From positions 1-64,000 of the forward strand of contig JBQELO010000011.1 of NCBI GenBank assembly GCA_052103955.1: a stretch of 64,000 nt of DNA, read 5' to 3'. This stretch comes from Paenalcaligenes sp052103955. GTDB taxonomy: Bacteria > Pseudomonadota > Gammaproteobacteria > Burkholderiales > Burkholderiaceae_B. The notes under the pieces are model-generated. The model was not told the DNA's origin. It was given only the letters and a program-made list of their open reading frames with translations, and searched no databases. Positions 50,603 to 59,061 of this stretch are shown here, in pieces (within the stretch, counting starts at the first letter, position 1; each line of letters begins with the position of its first letter). A program made the position numbers and the translations under genes.

Positions 50603-51370
50603 ATGAATAGCATGATGAATCAAAAAGTAGCCGTGATTACAGGCGGTGGTAATGGCATAGGTAGTTCCATTGTTGAGGCGTTTGCGCACGATGGATACAC
50701 CACTGTTATTGCTGACATCAACGAGGAAGGGTCTGTGTTGCTGCAAGAACGTTTACGAGCAGAAGGCGGCACGGTGGACTTCTATAAGTTAGATGTAGGT
50801 TCCGAAGAGCAAATTGCCAGTTTGTTTGCGTATTTAGATCAGCAATACGGGCGTTGCGATGTACTGGTGAATAACGCAGGCATTGCCAAAACCATTCCTT
50901 ATTTGGAATACCCCAAAGAGCATTGGGATTTAGTGATGCGCGTTAACGTGACAGGGCCTTTTTTGCTATCCCAGTATGCAGGCAGGTTAATGAAGAAAAA
51001 CGGCTGGGGGCGCATTATTAATTTGGCCTCTATCAGCGGTGAAATTGCTAGTTTTGGGCGTGCGGCGTATGGCACGTCTAAAGCGGCGGTATATGGATTA
51101 ACCCGCCAAATGGCCATTGAACTGTCTGAGTACGGTATTACTGCCAACGGTATTTCGCCTGGGCCTATAGAGACTCCCCTTACGCAAGTGTTGCACAGCG
51201 ACGAAGCACGTAAAGCCTATACCGATCGTGTGCCTATGGGGCGTTATGGCAGCAGTAATGAAATTGCGGCAGCGGTGCTGTTTCTGGCCTCCGAGGGGGC
51301 GTCGTATATCAATGGTCATGTGTTGCCAGTAGATGGTGGTTTTTTGGCTTCGGGTGTGTTGCAACCTTAA
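50603..51370 (+). CDS. SDR-family dehydrogenase/reductase
   Basis: A 255-residue classical short-chain dehydrogenase. The cofactor motif is TGGGNGIGSSIVEAF, NNAG is present, and the active site is S in LASISGEIASFG with YGTSK. The acidic residue after beta-2 (IADINEE) suggests NAD+ preference. In this cluster it most likely oxidises a hydroxyacyl-CoA or hydroxy acid before the thiolase step. It begins three bases after the TRAP permease. Confidence 0.9.
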   Translation: MNSMMNQKVAVITGGGNGIGSSIVEAFAHDGYTTVIADINEEGSVLLQERLRAEGGTVDFYKLDVGSEEQIASLFAYLDQQYGRCDVLVNNAGIAKTIPYLEYPKEHWDLVMRVNVTGPFLLSQYAGRLMKKNGWGRIINLASISGEIASFGRAAYGTSKAAVYGLTRQMAIELSEYGITANGISPGPIETPLTQVLHSDEARKAYTDRVPMGRYGSSNEIAAAVLFLASEGASYINGHVLPVDGGFLASGVLQP

Positions 51371-51388
51371 TGTGTAGGTGATGGTGTA

Positions 51389-52558
51389 ATGATTAATGCT
51401 TCTATATCAGGCTGGGCTCATAGCAAGTTTGGCAAGTTAGATAATTTGGACGTAGAGCGCAGTATTGCGGAAATGGCGGCTCAAGCAGTAGAGCATGCTG
51501 GGCTGGATTGGGAAGACATCGATTCTGTACATATTGGGCATTTCAACGGCGGTTTTTTATATCAGGATTTTCCGTCTTCATTGATTTTTAATCAGGTGCC
51601 TGAATTACGTTTTCGCCCTGCCGTACGAGTGGAAAATGCCTGCGCTACTGGCTCGGCAGCTGTGCACTCTGGGCTGGATGCTGTGCGCTCAGGTAAAAGT
51701 AAACATGCGTTAGTCATTGGATACGAAAAGATGAACACGCTACCTACGGCAGAGGTAGGTAAGGTCTTGCTGAAGTGTTCGTATGCTGAAGAAGAGGCCA
51801 ACGTAGAAGGCGGTTTTGCGGGAGTGTTTGGCCACATTATTGCGAAAACCTACTTCGAGCGATATGGCGATCAGCTGGATGCGTTGGCTGCTATTGCTGC
51901 TAAAAACCATGCCAATGGTGCACATAACCCGTACGCGCATTTGCAAAAAGACTTGGGTTTTGAGTTTTGCCGCCAAGAGTCCGAGAAAAACCCCTATGTG
52001 GCAGGGAAACTAAAACGTACCGATTGCTCCATGGTGTCTGATGGCGTGGCGGCATTGGTGATTAGTAATAGGCACTACACGCCTAATCATGCCAATAGGG
52101 TGGATTTCCTAAGTGTGGCTCACGTAAACGACTACTTACCGTTAAGCAAACGCGATCCTATCGCTTTTGAAGGGGCACGTTTGGCGTGGCAACAGGCGTT
52201 GTCTGCTGCTGGTTTGCGTATAGGAGACTTGTCTTTCGTAGAAACGCACGACTGCTTCACTATTGCCGAACTCATTGAGTACGAAGCAATGGGGCTGGCT
52301 GAGCCCGGTCAAGGGGCACGCGTGATTTTAGACGGTGTAAGTTTAAAAGATGGCGCCTTGCCTATTAACCCATCGGGTGGTTTGAAGTCTAAAGGACACC
52401 CTATTGGGGCTACTGGCGTGTCTATGCATGTGATGGCTGCTATGCAGCTAACGGGGCAAGCCGGTGATATGCAATTGCCACATGCTGATATGGCCGGTGT
52501 CTTTAATATGGGTGGGGCCGCCGTCGCCAATTACGTCAGCCTGCTAGGGTGTAACTAA
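51389..52558 (+). CDS. SCP2-type thiolase (acetyl-CoA acetyltransferase)
   Basis: A 389-residue thiolase-fold enzyme with the nucleophile in VENACATGSAAVHSGLDAV and the histidine-containing NPSGGLKSKGHPIGATG. THDCFTIAELIEYEAMGLAEPG is typical of the SCP-x/non-specific-lipid-transfer thiolase group. It would cleave a 3-oxoacyl-CoA. It lies 18 bases after the SDR gene and 11 before the ligase. Confidence 0.9.
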   Translation: MINASISGWAHSKFGKLDNLDVERSIAEMAAQAVEHAGLDWEDIDSVHIGHFNGGFLYQDFPSSLIFNQVPELRFRPAVRVENACATGSAAVHSGLDAVRSGKSKHALVIGYEKMNTLPTAEVGKVLLKCSYAEEEANVEGGFAGVFGHIIAKTYFERYGDQLDALAAIAAKNHANGAHNPYAHLQKDLGFEFCRQESEKNPYVAGKLKRTDCSMVSDGVAALVISNRHYTPNHANRVDFLSVAHVNDYLPLSKRDPIAFEGARLAWQQALSAAGLRIGDLSFVETHDCFTIAELIEYEAMGLAEPGQGARVILDGVSLKDGALPINPSGGLKSKGHPIGATGVSMHVMAAMQLTGQAGDMQLPHADMAGVFNMGGAAVANYVSLLGCN

Positions 52559-52569
52559 ACGAGGTCAAG

Positions 52570-54129
52570 ATGCTGTCTACTGTAAAAAATCTTGGTTCTT
52601 TACTCACCGATGTGAGTTGTCGCCTTCCCCATGAATTAGCGTATGTACAGGGGGCTCAACGCTATACCTGGCAAGAGCTGAATGCCCGAGTCGATGCCAT
52701 GGCACATGCTTTGCAAAAGCTAGGTGTGGGCCATGGCGACAAAATTTTAGTGCATGCTAAGAACCGCATACAGCTCTTTGAAAGCTGCTGGATAGCCTTT
52801 AAATTGGGGGCGGTATGGGTGCCCACCAATGTGCGTATTACCGAACATGAAATCAGTTATTTAGCGCAGCATAGCGGGGCGAGTGTCATCATTTACGATG
52901 AAGGCTATGAGTCGCATGTGTTGGCGTGCCACGAAGCCTCTAGCAGCATTAAGCATGTCATTGCGATGGGTGAGCCTAACGAGCAAGAGCATGGCTATCA
53001 ACAGCTGCTAGATAGCCATAGGCAGTATGGTGAGTTTCAAGCGGTTGATGTGCAGTATGACGATCCGTTGTGGTTCTTCTATACCTCAGGCACCACGGGT
53101 ATGCCTAAGGCTGGCATTTTGACGCATGGGCAAATGGCGTTTGTGATTACTAACCATTTGGCTGATTTGATGCCGGGGCTAACGCATCAGTCCCGTTCGT
53201 TAGTGGTGGCGCCTTTGTCGCACGGCGCGGGCATACATGCGTTAGTCAATGTGGCGCGTGGAGCCGCAAGTATTGTGCCGGCAGGTAGTCGCCTAGAGCC
53301 AGAGGAAGTCTGGGCATTAGTAGAGCAGTATGGCGTGGATAACATGTTTACTGTACCTACTATTGTGAAAATTTTGGTAGAGCACGATGCGGTAGATCGT
53401 TATGATCACAGCTCGCTGAAGTATGTGATTTACGCAGGTGCACCTATGTACCGTAGCGACCAAAAGCTGGCACTTAAAAAGCTGGGTAAAGTGTTGGTGC
53501 AGTATTACGGCTTGGGAGAGGTCACGGGAAATATCACCGTGTTGCCTGCCGCTTTGCACGATACCGATGACACGCCAGATGCTCGCGTAGGCACATGCGG
53601 CTATGCGCGTACTGGCATGGAGGTGGCGATCTTAGATGAGCAAGGCCACCGCTTGTCGCCTTTTGAAACCGGCGAGATTTGTGTGCGTGGGCCTGCTGTA
53701 TTCAAAGGCTATGACAATAATGACAAAGCCAATGCGGAAGCCTTTCGATTCGGTTGGTTTCATACTGGCGATATAGGCCATATGGATGCGCAGCAGTTCT
53801 TATACATTACGGGGCGACATTCCGATATGTACATATCGGGCGGTTCCAATGTGTACCCACGCGAAATAGAGGAGATTTTCCTCACTCACGATCAGGTGTC
53901 CGAGATTGCTGTGCTGGGCATACCAGACGAGAAATGGGGGGAAGTAGGTGTTGCTGTGATTGTGCCTAAAGCGGGTACCGTCTTAAATACCGAGGAGATG
54001 CAAAGCTTCATACAAGGTCGAGTAGCTAGATACAAACAACCTATTCATTATTATTTTTGGGAACACATGCCCAAATCTGGGTATGGCAAGATCGTAAAAA
54101 AAGAAATACGAAAAATGCTGTCCTACTAA
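52570..54129 (+). CDS. AMP-forming acyl-CoA ligase
   Basis: A 519-residue adenylate-forming enzyme: P-loop FYTSGTTGMPKAGILTHGQ, A5 region YYGLGEVTGN, A7 FRFGWFHTGDIGHMDAQQFLYITGRHSDMYISGG and the catalytic lysine in PKSGYGKIVKKEI. It activates the imported acid to its CoA ester. GAGG precedes ATG 52570. The acid it accepts (aliphatic, aromatic or hydroxy) cannot be decided by reading. Confidence 0.92.
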   Translation: MLSTVKNLGSLLTDVSCRLPHELAYVQGAQRYTWQELNARVDAMAHALQKLGVGHGDKILVHAKNRIQLFESCWIAFKLGAVWVPTNVRITEHEISYLAQHSGASVIIYDEGYESHVLACHEASSSIKHVIAMGEPNEQEHGYQQLLDSHRQYGEFQAVDVQYDDPLWFFYTSGTTGMPKAGILTHGQMAFVITNHLADLMPGLTHQSRSLVVAPLSHGAGIHALVNVARGAASIVPAGSRLEPEEVWALVEQYGVDNMFTVPTIVKILVEHDAVDRYDHSSLKYVIYAGAPMYRSDQKLALKKLGKVLVQYYGLGEVTGNITVLPAALHDTDDTPDARVGTCGYARTGMEVAILDEQGHRLSPFETGEICVRGPAVFKGYDNNDKANAEAFRFGWFHTGDIGHMDAQQFLYITGRHSDMYISGGSNVYPREIEEIFLTHDQVSEIAVLGIPDEKWGEVGVAVIVPKAGTVLNTEEMQSFIQGRVARYKQPIHYYFWEHMPKSGYGKIVKKEIRKMLSY

Positions 54130-54242
54130 GACTAGGTAGGCAGGTAATGCTGGGCCACTCACAAGGTAGCCCAGCTTTATAAAGTATGACATGTACTTGT
54201 TAATACCGGGGTGATTACCTCATCACCGGAGGAGGAGTTGCC

Positions 54243-54749
54243 ATGTTACAAAGCCGTGCTTTGACAGCCGCTGCGTATGGGGAAAAAGAGTTTCTGCTCC
54301 ATATACCTGCAGGGCAGACTATTAGTCAGGCCATACAAGAACAATTACAGCATGCAGAAGGCATACGTTTTGCCTTGTTGTCTTTTCAACCGGGTTATTT
54401 AGAACGAGGGGTATGCCATACCGCTCCCCCTGATGTGGCTGGAAAATCTATTGTGAAATATGGGGCAGGCCATGAGTTTGGGCCTTGCTTGCTCTTAGCC
54501 GGTGATGCGGTATTGGGCGAAGACCAATATGGGTTACCGCTAGTACATTGCCACGGGTGTTTGGTGGAGCAATCCAGTCAGACTAGTTTTGGTGGTCACT
54601 TAGACTTATCGCGTTGCATCGTAGGCGAGCAAGGGCTTTCTGTACAGGTGTTGGTCACGGCTGATATTGGTTTTGTCGCCAAGAAAGACAGCACCTCACA
54701 GATGCATGTGTTTCATCCCTCTGCTGTATCGGTGGGGGCTAGGCTATGA
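54243..54749 (+). CDS. PPC/DUF296-domain protein with metal-binding histidines
   Basis: The 168-residue protein carries the PPC (plants and prokaryotes conserved) fold. The motif VHCHGCLVEQ-x6-GGHL gives H102, H104 and H119, the three histidines that bind a metal in trimeric bacterial PPC proteins. GGAGGAGGAG is a very strong ribosome-binding site. It overlaps the next gene by ATGA, so the two are probably made in equal amounts. The role is unknown; the setting suggests a lyase, hydratase or isomerase step, but this is only inference. Confidence 0.75.
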   Translation: MLQSRALTAAAYGEKEFLLHIPAGQTISQAIQEQLQHAEGIRFALLSFQPGYLERGVCHTAPPDVAGKSIVKYGAGHEFGPCLLLAGDAVLGEDQYGLPLVHCHGCLVEQSSQTSFGGHLDLSRCIVGEQGLSVQVLVTADIGFVAKKDSTSQMHVFHPSAVSVGARL

Positions 54750-55162
54750 GCACACAGTTATTGCAAGGCCAACCCGGCAGAATTGTGAAAGCACGTTTAC
54801 AGTGCAATGATGACCTTGTATTGGGTATAGAAGATATTTGTGCGCACTACGGTATGGATCATATTTTAGTAAAAGGGGGCCTAGGCAGTTTGTTCAGAGC
54901 CCAATTACTAATGAACGATTCAGCAACAGCGTCTAGTTTGCCCATTGATATTACTGGCTATGCCGTAGAACTATTAACGCTACGAGGCGAAGTGAAACAC
55001 GATGGCGAAAAATTGGCGGCCAATTTGTTTGGCATGGTGGCCGATAACCAAGGTGTCGTGTATTCAGGCCGCTTTGTGCGAGCAGAGGCGCCCGTGTGTA
55101 TTACGGTAGAACTGGTGCTACAGGAGTGGCTAGCACACGAGGGGGAGGGGTTATATAGGTGA
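54746..55162 (+). CDS. PPC/DUF296-like protein lacking the histidine triad
   Basis: The 138-residue protein has PPC-like features (DHILVKGGLGSLFRAQLL; ITGYAVELLTLRGEVK; VYSGRFVRAEAPVCITVELVLQEW). Where its partner has HCH and GGHL it has ANL and SGRF, so the metal ligands are replaced by A92, L94 and R109. It starts inside the stop of the first PPC gene. A mixed oligomer with one active and one structural or regulatory subunit is a reasonable guess. Family assignment is weaker than for its neighbour. Confidence 0.6.
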   Translation: MSTQLLQGQPGRIVKARLQCNDDLVLGIEDICAHYGMDHILVKGGLGSLFRAQLLMNDSATASSLPIDITGYAVELLTLRGEVKHDGEKLAANLFGMVADNQGVVYSGRFVRAEAPVCITVELVLQEWLAHEGEGLYR

Positions 55163-55231
55163 TATTGGCATCTGTGTAGCGGCAGGCTGTACTACTAGCA
55201 TTAGCCATTTGGCATTGAAGGTGGTGTCAGC

Positions 55232-56140
55232 ATGGCGACAATGCGTATTTCAAGTTATTTAAGCGGGTTAGAGATCTTTGAGGTTGCAGCAAGAATGGAG
55301 TCATTCAAGCTGGCGGCAGAAGAGCTGTTTCTGTCTCCTAGTGCGGTGAGTCAAGCCATACGCAAGCTCGAAGAAGATCTTAACGTAGAGCTATTCAGCC
55401 GTCAGGGTAGGGCTTTAGCCCTGACGGCTGATGGTCGTTTGTTATTAAATGGCGTAGAGAAAGGGCTACGAGAAATTCGAGACAGCATACGGGGGGTAAC
55501 GGCGGCCGATGAGCGCTTGGTGCGTATTTATAGTTCGCCCACCTTTTGCAGCAAGATCATTAACCCCGTATTGCAAAACTACATGAAAGCGACCGATGAG
55601 TCCGTGAGTTTTGCCGTGATCAGTGAGTACATTCCCAATACCGACCGTTTCAGAGAGTTTGATATTGCCGTGCTTTATGGCGAGTCGTTTATGGAGAAAA
55701 AAGGGGTGGAGCGTTTAGGTATTAACCGGTTGATGCCGTATTGCGCCCCTATTCTTGCCAATAAAATACGTTCTCCACGAGACGTCTTGAAGTACCCATT
55801 GATTTTTAACGATAACCAAGAGGTAGATTGGGCGGATTGGTTTAAGGCAAATGGCGTAGAAGATTTTAACTTCCGCAATGCCATTCATTTCAATAGTGGG
55901 ATACAAGCCATACAAAGCGCCAAAGAGGGCATGGGCTTTTATGTGGAGTGTGAACGCATTGTTCAGCACGAAGTAGAAATGGGCTTACTGGTAAGCCCAT
56001 TTCAAGACAAAGCAGAGCCAGTATTACGCCATTTGTATTCCATGTATGTGGCTAAAAATAAGGCTAAGCATAAAACCATACAAGATTTGGTGACGGTTAT
56101 TGAGGCAGCCTATGGGCAACAGGCTGCACCTCTGGAATAA
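55232..56140 (+). CDS. LysR-family regulator (GcvA-like) of the TRAP cluster
   Basis: The 302-residue protein has the GcvA-type N-terminus SGLEIFEVAARMESFKLAAEELFLSPSAVSQAIRKLEEDLNVELFSRQGR and a C-terminal effector domain. It lies 69 bases after the second PPC gene on the same strand, so it probably ends the catabolic unit and controls it. ATG 55232 or 55241 may be used. Confidence 0.87.
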   Translation: MATMRISSYLSGLEIFEVAARMESFKLAAEELFLSPSAVSQAIRKLEEDLNVELFSRQGRALALTADGRLLLNGVEKGLREIRDSIRGVTAADERLVRIYSSPTFCSKIINPVLQNYMKATDESVSFAVISEYIPNTDRFREFDIAVLYGESFMEKKGVERLGINRLMPYCAPILANKIRSPRDVLKYPLIFNDNQEVDWADWFKANGVEDFNFRNAIHFNSGIQAIQSAKEGMGFYVECERIVQHEVEMGLLVSPFQDKAEPVLRHLYSMYVAKNKAKHKTIQDLVTVIEAAYGQQAAPLE

Positions 56141-56155
56141 CTTCTGTAGCGTGCG

Positions 56156-56491
56156 TTAATGCACCGCACTCTTAGAAAACACATTCACGATAATGACGCC
56201 AGCAATAATCAGTGCTAAGCCTATTAATGCTGGCAAATCTAAGCTCTGTTTGTGAATGAACCACCCTGCAAGCGAAATCAGCACAATGCCTACCCCCGAC
56301 CAAATAGCATAGGCAATGCCTGTGGGAATGCTGCGCAACGTTAATGACAAGCAATAAAAGGCAATGGCATAACCTACTACGGTGATAATGCTGGGCAGCA
56401 CACGGGTGAAGCTTGCAGAAGATTTCAGAGCTGTGGTGGCAATGACTTCCGCAACAATGGCAATGGCTAAGGGTAGGTAAGGGGAGGACAT
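56156..56491 (-). CDS. SMR-family multidrug transporter (EmrE-like)
   Basis: A 111-residue four-helix protein very like EmrE, with the essential membrane glutamate in IVAEVIATTALK (E15) and the signature IPTGIAYAIWSGVGIVLISL in helices 3-4. It functions as a dual-topology dimer exporting quaternary ammonium compounds and other cations for protons. It is convergent with the LysR gene. Confidence 0.93.
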   Translation of the reverse strand: MSSPYLPLAIAIVAEVIATTALKSSASFTRVLPSIITVVGYAIAFYCLSLTLRSIPTGIAYAIWSGVGIVLISLAGWFIHKQSLDLPALIGLALIIAGVIIVNVFSKSAVH

Positions 56492-56515
56492 GTATCGCTT
56501 ACTCGGGCTAGTACG

Positions 56516-57523
56516 TTAAATCGTTATAGTGATTTTACCGAAATGTTGGCCAGATTCTTGGTAAGCAAAAGCGTTGCGTAGTTCAGATAACGCAAAACTC
56601 TTATCTAACACTGGGCGCCAAGATTGCTGGTTTAAGGCGCGTACCATATCTTGTTGCTGTGATCGGCTGCCCACCAGAACGCCTTGTAGTGAGACACGTT
56701 TAGCCATGAGTTCACGTGTAGGGATATCACCAGAAAAACCGGTTAACACGCCAATTAACGCTATGTGTCCACCAATGCGGGCTGCACGTATGGATTGTGC
56801 CAAGGTACCTGGCCCACCTACTTCTACCACGATGTCAGCACCGCGGCCTTGCGTCAGTTCCAGTACGCGGTCGCCCCATTCTGGTGTGGAAGGATAGTGA
56901 ATAACGTGATCGGCACCCAGCTCTTTTAGGCGTGCGGCTTTGTCATGTGAGGACGTCGTAATAATAACTTGCGCACCCATGGACTTGGCTAATTGCAGCG
57001 CAATGATGGATACGCCGCCTGTTCCCAGCAGCAAAACGGTATCGCCCGCTTTAATTTTGCCGTCCTCAACCAGAGCCACCCACGCCGTGAGCCCTGCCGT
57101 GGTCAGGGTGGCGGACTCAGCATGGCTATAGCCGGTAGGAGCGAGTGTAAAGGCGTTAACCGATGCGTTGACATACTCACGGGCGTAGCCGTCTATGCCA
57201 TCACCGGGTACGGTGCTGAAGTCAGCCAATAGGCCAGGGCCGGTTTGCCACGTAGGAAAAAAGCAGGACACGACGTTATCCCCAACATTGAATTCAGACA
57301 CCTCTGCCCCCACAGCGGTCACCACACCTGCGCCGTCCGATAAGGCAATGCGTCCATGTTGTGCCTCGGCCGTGTGTTTAGCGACCAGCAAATCATGGTA
57401 GTTCAAGGAACTGGCTTTTACGTGTACTTGAATCTCATGGGCAAGAGGCGCCGACGGTTGAGGGAGATCAGTTAGGCGTAAGTTGTCAAAACCACCGGGA
57501 TACGATAATTGTATGGCTTTCAT
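56516..57523 (-). CDS. MDR-family dehydrogenase/quinone reductase
   Basis: A 335-residue medium-chain dehydrogenase: N-terminal GroES-like domain (LNYHDLLVAKHTA; LSDGAGVVTAVG) and Rossmann domain (VLLLGTGGVSIIALQLAKSMGA). The zinc ligands of alcohol dehydrogenases are absent (no Cys/His catalytic set and no structural zinc loop), so an NADPH:quinone reductase or enoyl reductase role is likely. AAGGAAG precedes ATG 57523. It lies 24 bases before the SMR gene, in the same direction. Confidence 0.87.
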   Translation of the reverse strand: MKAIQLSYPGGFDNLRLTDLPQPSAPLAHEIQVHVKASSLNYHDLLVAKHTAEAQHGRIALSDGAGVVTAVGAEVSEFNVGDNVVSCFFPTWQTGPGLLADFSTVPGDGIDGYAREYVNASVNAFTLAPTGYSHAESATLTTAGLTAWVALVEDGKIKAGDTVLLLGTGGVSIIALQLAKSMGAQVIITTSSHDKAARLKELGADHVIHYPSTPEWGDRVLELTQGRGADIVVEVGGPGTLAQSIRAARIGGHIALIGVLTGFSGDIPTRELMAKRVSLQGVLVGSRSQQQDMVRALNQQSWRPVLDKSFALSELRNAFAYQESGQHFGKITITI

Positions 57524-57826
57524 GGTGCTTCCTTTTCATAACAGATGCCAAGCGCGAGACGCTTAGCATGGGCAAACAGGGACAAACCGTAGTGATCTAT
57601 CATGGCACTGCCTAGCCGCCTAGGCAAGGCGTGGCCCAGTAGGCTGGTGAGCATTCTCTAGCCATGTGGGCGCAAAGTGGCATGGTAAGTAGCGATACGC
57701 GGCTTGTTAGCACACTGTCCCCAAGCTTATTCACAGCAGAGGTGGATAACTATAAGGTGTGTGGATAAACGAAACTGGGCGGCACCATCATGCAATGGTA
57801 CCGCCCAGAGTATGCGCTAGGTAGGC
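57524..57826. other. Gap with DnaA-box-like repeat and terminator
   Basis: No gene is supported. It contains a small hairpin (TGCCTAG/CTAGGCA, 57609-57626) and the third copy of the repeated element: CTGTCCCCAAGCTTATTC at 57715-57732, then CACAGCAG. Three DnaA-box-like 9-mers lie within 42 bases: TTATTCACA (57727-57735), TTATCCACC (minus strand, 57741-57749) and a perfect TTATCCACA (minus strand, 57760-57768). The terminator below follows. Confidence 0.6.
57775..57808 (-). terminator. Terminator after the ketosynthase gene
   Basis: CTGGGCGG (57775-57782) and CCGCCCAG (57801-57808), extended by ACCAT/ATGGT, form a stable hairpin. On the minus strand it is followed by TTTCGTTT. Confidence 0.75.
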
Positions 57827-59044
57827 TTAGCCGTTGTAGGCTTTGAAAACCAATACGGCGTTATTGCCGCCCATGCCAAATGAGTTACTGATGGCGATAT
57901 CCAGCTTATCCAGTTGGCGAGCGTGATTTGGCACGTAGTCTAAATCGCATAGCTCGTCGCCGGGGGCGAAGTGCAGGGTAGGGGGTAGGATTTTAGTTTG
58001 CAATGACTTAACAGTGCTGACAGCTTCCAGTGCGCCACACGCACCAATTAAGTGGCCCATATTGCCCTTGATGCTGCTGACGGCTAACTGTTTAGCATGA
58101 TCGCCAAACACCAACTTAATGGCTTCAGTTTCAATACGGTCGCCGGTCATGGTGCCAGTGGCGTGTGCATTAATGTATTCCACTTGCTCTGGCTGTAGGT
58201 CAGCGTCTTTTAAGGCACGTGAAATTGCCAGTGCTTGCCCATGAGGGTTAGGTCGCAAGGGATGAGTACCATCGTTACTCACACCGTAGCCTATGACTTC
58301 TGCCAGAGGCGTGGCACCACGGGCCAAGGCGTGTTCTAGCGTCTCCATTACCACCATGGCAGCGCCTTCACCCAAAGCAAAGCCGCTGCGCTTTAGGCTA
58401 AAGGGGCGGCAGCCGCCTTCGGGGTTGGTGTCTTTATCCAAACATAAAACGTGCAATTGTTCCCATGCACGAAGCAGCTCGGGCTGGATCATAGCTTCTG
58501 TACCACCTGCCAAGGCAGTATCTACATAGCCATCGCGAATACGGCGATATGCTTCACCAATGGCCACAGAGCCCGCGGTACACGCTGTGGCGTAAGTTTG
58601 CGCCTCTTGAGTGCATGACATCAGTTGCGCAATGTGGGCGGTAGGGGCGTTAGGCATGGCAGCGGGAATCACCAACTGCACAATTTTTGGTCCAATATTG
58701 TGGTGGCCAGCAACGGCATCACACAGTGCTTTAATACCGCCAATACCTGTGCCTAAATACACACCTGTTTGCTGTAAATCTTCGGCTGATAAGGGTTGTT
58801 GCGCTAGGGCTTGTCTGGCAGCAAATAACGCCATCTTACTGACGCGGTCCAGCATCATGCTTTGATTGCCAGGCAGATCTTTATTTAAGTCGGCATCTAC
58901 CCAACCAACGGAATGGCTGAGTTTAAGTTCAGAGTGAGGGCGTACACCATGACGACCTTCACGTAATCCGGTAAAAAACTCCTCTGGGTCATGACCGATA
59001 GGCGACACCAAACCCATAGAGGTGATAACGACACGACGTTTCAT
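57827..59044 (-). CDS. Beta-ketoacyl-ACP synthase, FabF-like
   Basis: A 405-residue condensing enzyme. The catalytic triad is C155 in ATACTAGS, H294 in NAHATGT and H331 in GNMGHLIGA. The family frame is complete (VVITSMGLVSPIG at the start; NSFGMGGNNAVLVF at the end). It lies 17 bases after an unusual acyl carrier protein gene, so the two form a small dedicated unit rather than the main fab cluster, and no malonyltransferase or reductase is adjacent. The product is unknown. Confidence 0.93.
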   Translation of the reverse strand: MKRRVVITSMGLVSPIGHDPEEFFTGLREGRHGVRPHSELKLSHSVGWVDADLNKDLPGNQSMMLDRVSKMALFAARQALAQQPLSAEDLQQTGVYLGTGIGGIKALCDAVAGHHNIGPKIVQLVIPAAMPNAPTAHIAQLMSCTQEAQTYATACTAGSVAIGEAYRRIRDGYVDTALAGGTEAMIQPELLRAWEQLHVLCLDKDTNPEGGCRPFSLKRSGFALGEGAAMVVMETLEHALARGATPLAEVIGYGVSNDGTHPLRPNPHGQALAISRALKDADLQPEQVEYINAHATGTMTGDRIETEAIKLVFGDHAKQLAVSSIKGNMGHLIGACGALEAVSTVKSLQTKILPPTLHFAPGDELCDLDYVPNHARQLDKLDIAISNSFGMGGNNAVLVFKAYNG

Positions 59045-59061
59045 GTAGCAGTACTCAGTAG

